This document shows positions 63,715 to 64,000 of a DNA stretch of 64,000 nt, piece by piece. This DNA comes from Ceraceosorus guamensis. Taxonomy: Eukaryota; Basidiomycota; Exobasidiomycetes; Ceraceosorales; Ceraceosoraceae. The position numbers were made by a program, and so were the translations under genes. The stretch's first letter is position 1. The number at the start of each line of letters is the position of its first letter. Under the pieces are notes generated by a model. The model made no database searches and was not told where the DNA came from. It was given only the letters and a program-made list of their open reading frames with translations. The DNA is taken from assembly GCF_003144195.1 (NCBI RefSeq), contig NW_020290018.1, positions 251,406 through 315,405 of the forward strand, given 5' to 3'.

Positions 63715-64000
63715 ATGGCTGCGACTGCGAACGGCGCTGGCACATTGCCCGTGCGAACGGCATCCGTGGAGCGCATCACCAACGAGACGAAGATCAAGTG
63801 CACGCTGAGCCTGGATGTGCATCCTCAAGCTGCACCGCAGACCATCAGTGTCAAGACTGGCATCGGATTTTTGGATCACGTGAGTGCGTGCAATCAATTG
63901 ACCTTGCCGCTTTCGCTGTTGCAGTGGTGCATGTCATCTTTTCTCGGCTGTTCTTCAAGCTGATGGACATCTACTCTTCCCCGGCCTCCCTTCCCCCCCC
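63715..64000 (+). CDS. HIS3: Imidazoleglycerol-phosphate dehydratase, first exon
   Basis: Only exon 1 (63715-63879, 55 codons) is clearly coding; it ends GFLDH|GTGAGTG and the gene continues beyond the window. The window closes in a C-rich tract that is probably still intron. The exon reads MAATANGAGTLPVRTASVER, ITNETKIKCTLSLDVHP and TGIGFLDH, the N-terminal block of IGP dehydratase with metal-binding His in the FLDH motif. The enzyme makes imidazole-acetol phosphate, the sixth step of histidine synthesis. The family call is safe despite the short piece. Confidence 0.92.

Overview
This window is a gene-dense piece of a fungal nuclear genome. The genes carry many short introns, almost all with GTGAGT-type donors, separated by GC-rich spacers of 0.2-4 kb. 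The best matches in gene style and content are basidiomycete smuts and their relatives (Ustilaginomycotina, probably an intron-rich Exobasidiomycetes-like lineage). The reasons are an FYVE-domain RhoGEF like Ustilago Don1, a long rhodanese/dual-specificity phosphatase, and spacers full of AATCACGAATC- and AGTCACGAGTC-like motifs. The lineage is inference; the gene calls rest on motifs read after assembling exons by hand, with every junction checked for reading phase.

Layout, left to right: the 3' half of PEX6 (peroxisomal AAA ATPase); a divergent pair encoding the F1-ATPase inhibitor INH1 and ATP synthase subunit h ATP14; SIP5; ERG28; a two-LIM-domain protein; a divergent ribosomal pair, uS4 (rps9) and eL21 (rpl21); a small Tyr/Asn/Ser-rich conserved protein with an apparent one-base frameshift; SFT2 (Golgi traffic); DEF1 (RNA polymerase II degradation factor); a ~1,740-residue dual-specificity phosphatase; an arylamine N-acetyltransferase; a 2,062-residue uncharacterised low-complexity protein; a DH-PH-FYVE RhoGEF; eIF2 gamma (GCD11); acetyl-CoA acetyltransferase (ERG10); an HpcH/HpaI-type aldolase; eEF1B gamma; an RNase H-fold protein that has lost its catalytic acids; and the first exon of HIS3.

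Most of the genes are housekeeping (translation, respiration, sterol synthesis, secretion, peroxisome biogenesis), and no mobile element, rRNA, tRNA, CRISPR or secondary-metabolite cluster was recognised. I found no obviously new multi-gene system. The observations most worth a second look are the shared promoter of INH1 and ATP14, the degenerate RNase H protein, the frameshift in the small conserved gene, an eL21 start codon split by an intron, micro-exons of 8 and 20 nt, and the dispersed intergenic motif families.
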